64,000 bases of DNA from Gordonia sp. UBA5067 (lineage in GTDB: Bacteria > Actinomycetota > Actinomycetes > Mycobacteriales > Mycobacteriaceae), in assembly GCF_002414845.1 (NCBI RefSeq), contig NZ_DIAX01000009.1, forward strand, positions 30,257 to 94,256, written 5' to 3'. The notes beneath the pieces are model-generated. The model saw only the letters and a program-made list of their open reading frames with translations, made no database searches and had not been told where the DNA came from. Below are positions 62,408 to 64,000 of this stretch, piece after piece; positions within the stretch are counted from its first letter, which is position 1, and every line of letters begins with the position of its first letter. Made by a program: the position numbers and the translations under genes.

Positions 62408-62998
62408 ATGAGCACTGCTTATTGTCTTCCTATGAATCGGGGGGATTTTGATTTGGAGCAGTGCAGCGATGCCGATTTGCTCCGCGCTCATGTCAACGGC
62501 AACCGGTGGGCGTTCACACTGTTGGTCCGCCGACATCACGACCGCATGGCCGCAGTGGCCTACCGCACCATGAGCGATCCGCAGGAGGTGCCGGACGCCC
62601 TGCAAGACGCCTGGGCCAAGGCCCACGAAATGGCGGCCCAATTCCGCGCCGATTCGCAGGTATCGAGTTGGTTGCACCGAATCGTGATCAATTCCTGCCT
62701 GGACCGAATGCGGCGCTCCCGCGTCCGCGCGGCGAAACTAGTGGCCGAAATCGACACCCAACTGCCCAACCCGACTGATCGGGCGCGAGATGTCGACCTC
62801 GCCATCGCCCTGAATCGCGCCCTGCGACTACTCCCGGAGGAGCAGCGCCGCGCGATCCTGCTCGTCGACGTCGAGGGCTACACCGTGGCCGAGACCGCCG
62901 ATATTCTTGGCGTCGCCACCGGCACCATCAAGAGCCGCTGCGCCCGGGGCAGACTCAAACTCTCGGTTATTCTCCGCAGTCTGCGCACACCCGTCTGA
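62408..62998 (+). CDS. sigM: ECF RNA polymerase sigma factor SigM
   Basis: The protein is 196 residues from the ATG at 62408; an ATG at 62432 is equally possible. Region 2 has DADLLRAHVNGNRWAFTLLV and DPQEVPDALQDAWAKAHEM, then VSSWLHRIVINSCLDRMRRS. Region 4 has LLPEEQRRAILLVDVEGYTVAETADILGVATGTIKSRCARGR. This is a group IV sigma factor. Its position between murJ and the anti-sigma/trxB genes is that of SigM (Rv3911), which responds to envelope or oxidative stress. A 30-bp palindrome lies between it and the anti-sigma gene, which has its own ECF promoter. Confidence 0.93.
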   Translation: MSTAYCLPMNRGDFDLEQCSDADLLRAHVNGNRWAFTLLVRRHHDRMAAVAYRTMSDPQEVPDALQDAWAKAHEMAAQFRADSQVSSWLHRIVINSCLDRMRRSRVRAAKLVAEIDTQLPNPTDRARDVDLAIALNRALRLLPEEQRRAILLVDVEGYTVAETADILGVATGTIKSRCARGRLKLSVILRSLRTPV

Positions 62999-63038
62999 AC
63001 CATTCCGGCGACTGATCGGCGGTGGGCCGGTTGCGATA

Positions 63039-63068
63039 CTGCACCGGTGTCGGCCGACACCGGTGCAG
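63039..63068. terminator. Perfect 30-bp palindrome after sigM
   Basis: CTGCACCGGTGTCGG is directly joined to its exact complement CCGACACCGGTGCAG with no spacer. It lies 41 nt past the sigM stop and about 78 nt before the rsmA -35 box. It could terminate sigM mRNA (no T run) or be a protein-binding site. Confidence 0.6.
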
Positions 63069-63145
63069 ATGCCGGCTACTCACACCTCGAACTGCCCTTC
63101 TTCGCGCACCCGACCTGGGGATCGCGTGCGAAATCACGCTGCCAA

Positions 63146-63173
63146 GGGAACCACGGGACGGCGCGCTGCGTCG
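63146..63173 (+). promoter_or_regulatory. ECF (SigM-type) promoter of the anti-sigma gene
   Basis: GGGAACC (63146-63152), a 16-nt spacer and CGTCG (63169-63173) match the mycobacterial SigM consensus GGGAACC-N16-CGTCR. Predicted transcription start is about 63180, 32 nt before the ATG at 63212. Confidence 0.72.
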
Positions 63174-63211
63174 TAGAGTACGAACTGTCCCCACGCCGAA
63201 AGCAGCCGACG

Positions 63212-63259
63212 ATGTCTCACGTGAGCGAAGTCTCCCGGGTATTCCCGGAACCGCCTTTT
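63212..63259 (+). other. N-terminal coding fragment of the anti-sigma gene, in a different frame
   Basis: ATG at 63212 begins MSHVSEVSRVFPEPPF, at the expected distance from the ECF promoter. After TTT at 63257-63259 the homologous reading (APELIAEFHAG) continues one base later, in the frame of the gene at 63270. Removing one T from the TTTT at 63256-63259 would join them into EPPFAPELIAEF. Either a frameshift mutation, a +1 programmed shift, or a sequence error. Confidence 0.6.
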
Positions 63260-63269
63260 CGCGCCCGAG

Positions 63270-63890
63270 TTGATCGCCGAGTTTCACGCGGGCGCACTCG
63301 ACGACGCCCTCAACGCTCATGTACAGGCCCATTTGCCCGAGGATCCCGACGCCCAAGAACTCCTCGCAGCACTCGATGAGACGGTTGATGCGTTGCGGAC
63401 GATGGAGCCACCGGCCGTCGCGGTACCCGACCAGGTGCGGGCCGCGTCGGAGACGACGCTGGCCGGATTCCGGCGCGGCGCCGGGTCGGCCGCACCGCGC
63501 CGGGTCGTCGGCCTCCTACTGGTCGCCGCGGCCGTGCTGGCCGTCCTTGGCGCCGGCGCCCTCGTCGCCGAACTGATGAGTCCGAGACGTTCCGCCGATC
63601 CCCACTCAGCGCAACTGGTTCCGGCGGCCGATACCTCCGCCCTGCTCGCCGCCGTGCGCGCCCCACAATCGGAGGCGATCGATGCCAACCGCCTCGCCCG
63701 CTGCCTGATCGCCAACCGGATGGGTGGCGCCGGCGTCATCGGTGCGGCCTACATCGTTTACGGGGGGCGCCCCGCCCAGGTGATCCTCACGCCAACCGGC
63801 CGGCCCGGTGAGTTCAACGCCCTGGTCACCACCCGCGACTGCGACGCCGGCAAGCCGGACACGATTGCGCGGGCCGTGGTCACCGAATAG
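63270..63890 (+). CDS. rsmA: Anti-sigma-M factor RsmA (frame interrupted near N-terminus)
   Basis: The intact frame gives 206 residues starting with TTG. The cytoplasmic sigma-binding segment ELIAEFHAGALDDALNAHVQAHLPEDPDAQELL resembles the RsmA start (VELLADLQAGLLDD) of Rv3912. One membrane helix (VVGLLLVAAAVLAVLGAGAL, about residues 80-100) and an extracytoplasmic domain with two Cys (ARCLIAN, TTRDCDAGK) follow. It should hold SigM inactive at the membrane. The likely true start, ATG at 63212, is out of frame by one base; see the adjoining fragment. If translation cannot use the TTG or shift frame, SigM control would be altered. Confidence 0.8.
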   Translation: MIAEFHAGALDDALNAHVQAHLPEDPDAQELLAALDETVDALRTMEPPAVAVPDQVRAASETTLAGFRRGAGSAAPRRVVGLLLVAAAVLAVLGAGALVAELMSPRRSADPHSAQLVPAADTSALLAAVRAPQSEAIDANRLARCLIANRMGGAGVIGAAYIVYGGRPAQVILTPTGRPGEFNALVTTRDCDAGKPDTIARAVVTE

Positions 63891-63921
63891 GCCGCGCGCA
63901 TACCGCCCCGGACACGCGCTC

Positions 63922-63948
63922 GGGAACATTGCGACCTACCCTGGTGTT
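63922..63948 (+). promoter_or_regulatory. SigH-type promoter of trxB
   Basis: GGGAACA (63922-63928), a 17-nt spacer and GTT (63946-63948) match the SigH consensus GGGAAYA-N16/17-GTT. In M. tuberculosis the trxB2-trxC genes are known SigH targets, which supports the match. The GTG start is at 63992. Confidence 0.65.
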
Positions 63949-63991
63949 AATGCCTTACAGCGCATCCGACCGACCCTGAAAAGGACATCCT

Positions 63992-64000
63992 GTGAGCTCC
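63992..64000 (+). CDS. trxB: Start of thioredoxin reductase gene (first 3 codons only)
   Basis: An AAAAGGA ribosome site precedes GTG-AGC-TCC at the right edge. Only Met-Ser-Ser is visible, so identity rests on synteny (sigM-rsmA-trxB) and the SigH-type promoter. Confidence 0.45.

Noticed and set aside
63213..63228. A parS-like sequence (core CTCACGTGAG) at the start of the anti-sigma gene, close to the expected parAB region.
   Set aside because: The core palindrome is present, but the flanks do not match the parS consensus (GTTTCACGTGAAAC) at four of the outer positions, and ParB is strict about these.
1..64000. CRISPR arrays, insertion sequences, prophage, tRNA or rRNA genes.
   Set aside because: No spaced direct repeats, transposase, integrase, phage structural genes or cloverleaf sequences were recognised on either strand.

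Overview
The window is high-GC actinobacterial DNA from a mycolic-acid-containing member of the Mycobacteriales, most like Gordonia or a close relative. The evidence is an MmpL3-type mycolate transporter, a Zmp1-type M13 peptidase, two KstR-type steroid operators, a GTP-dependent PEP carboxykinase, and several gene blocks in the same order as in Mycobacterium tuberculosis. The genus is an inference; no 16S or other marker is present. The last 10 kb (pcnA, NUDIX, DUF6049, murJ-pseudokinase, sigM, anti-sigma, trxB) is the conserved block that lies beside oriC in relatives, so the right edge is probably close to the origin.

Layout. 1-3.3 kb: minus-strand four-gene operon (membrane protein, DUF4129, DUF4350, MoxR ATPase), joined by 4-nt overlaps and cut by the left edge. 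3.4-9.4 kb: KstR-operator ketosteroid-isomerase-like gene, an SDR, a large membrane patatin, and a MarR/MFS pair. 9.4-13.5 kb: ABC ATPase, FtsX permease and an MmpS-like protein. 13.6-31.1 kb: a long block matching Rv0211-Rv0198c (pckG, unknowns, trmB, NYN protein, mmpL3, AI-2E exporter with a two-component system, flippase-like protein, DUF3054, zmp1), with a degenerate transpeptidase lipoprotein and a pirin placed inside it. 31.1-38.8 kb: a second KstR-controlled gene (HsaD-like hydrolase), methyltransferase, an EspC-like/DUF1023 pair, DUF1697, a secreted DUF4185 (GH183-type arabinanase candidate), a secreted unknown, rnhA and an unknown membrane-anchored protein. 38.8-48.4 kb: leuS, SdpI, a BASS-type transporter, SDR, YqgE, MFS, an EgtE-like PLP enzyme, a DxDxDG-repeat protein and YccF. 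48.4-53.2 kb: TetR-glpD diverging from an FAD oxidase and diacylglycerol kinase (Rv2249c-Rv2252 order). 53.2-64 kb: pcnA to trxB.

Main themes are cell-envelope biogenesis (mmpL3, murJ, the DUF4185 protein, the PBP-like lipoprotein, dagK), steroid catabolism under KstR, and stress-sigma control (sigM/rsmA, and a SigH-type promoter before trxB). Many genes carry a TANNNT -10 box ending 6-8 nt before the start codon, which implies frequent leaderless transcription; this was used to choose several starts.

Most unusual observations: a near-identical short DNA repeat lying in frame, and read in two different frames, inside both mmpL3 and leuS; a one-base frameshift at a T run in the anti-sigma gene, downstream of a well-formed ECF promoter; a penicillin-binding-protein-like lipoprotein lacking the SxxK and KTG lysines; and twin KstR operators. 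No rRNA, tRNA, CRISPR array, insertion sequence or prophage was seen.
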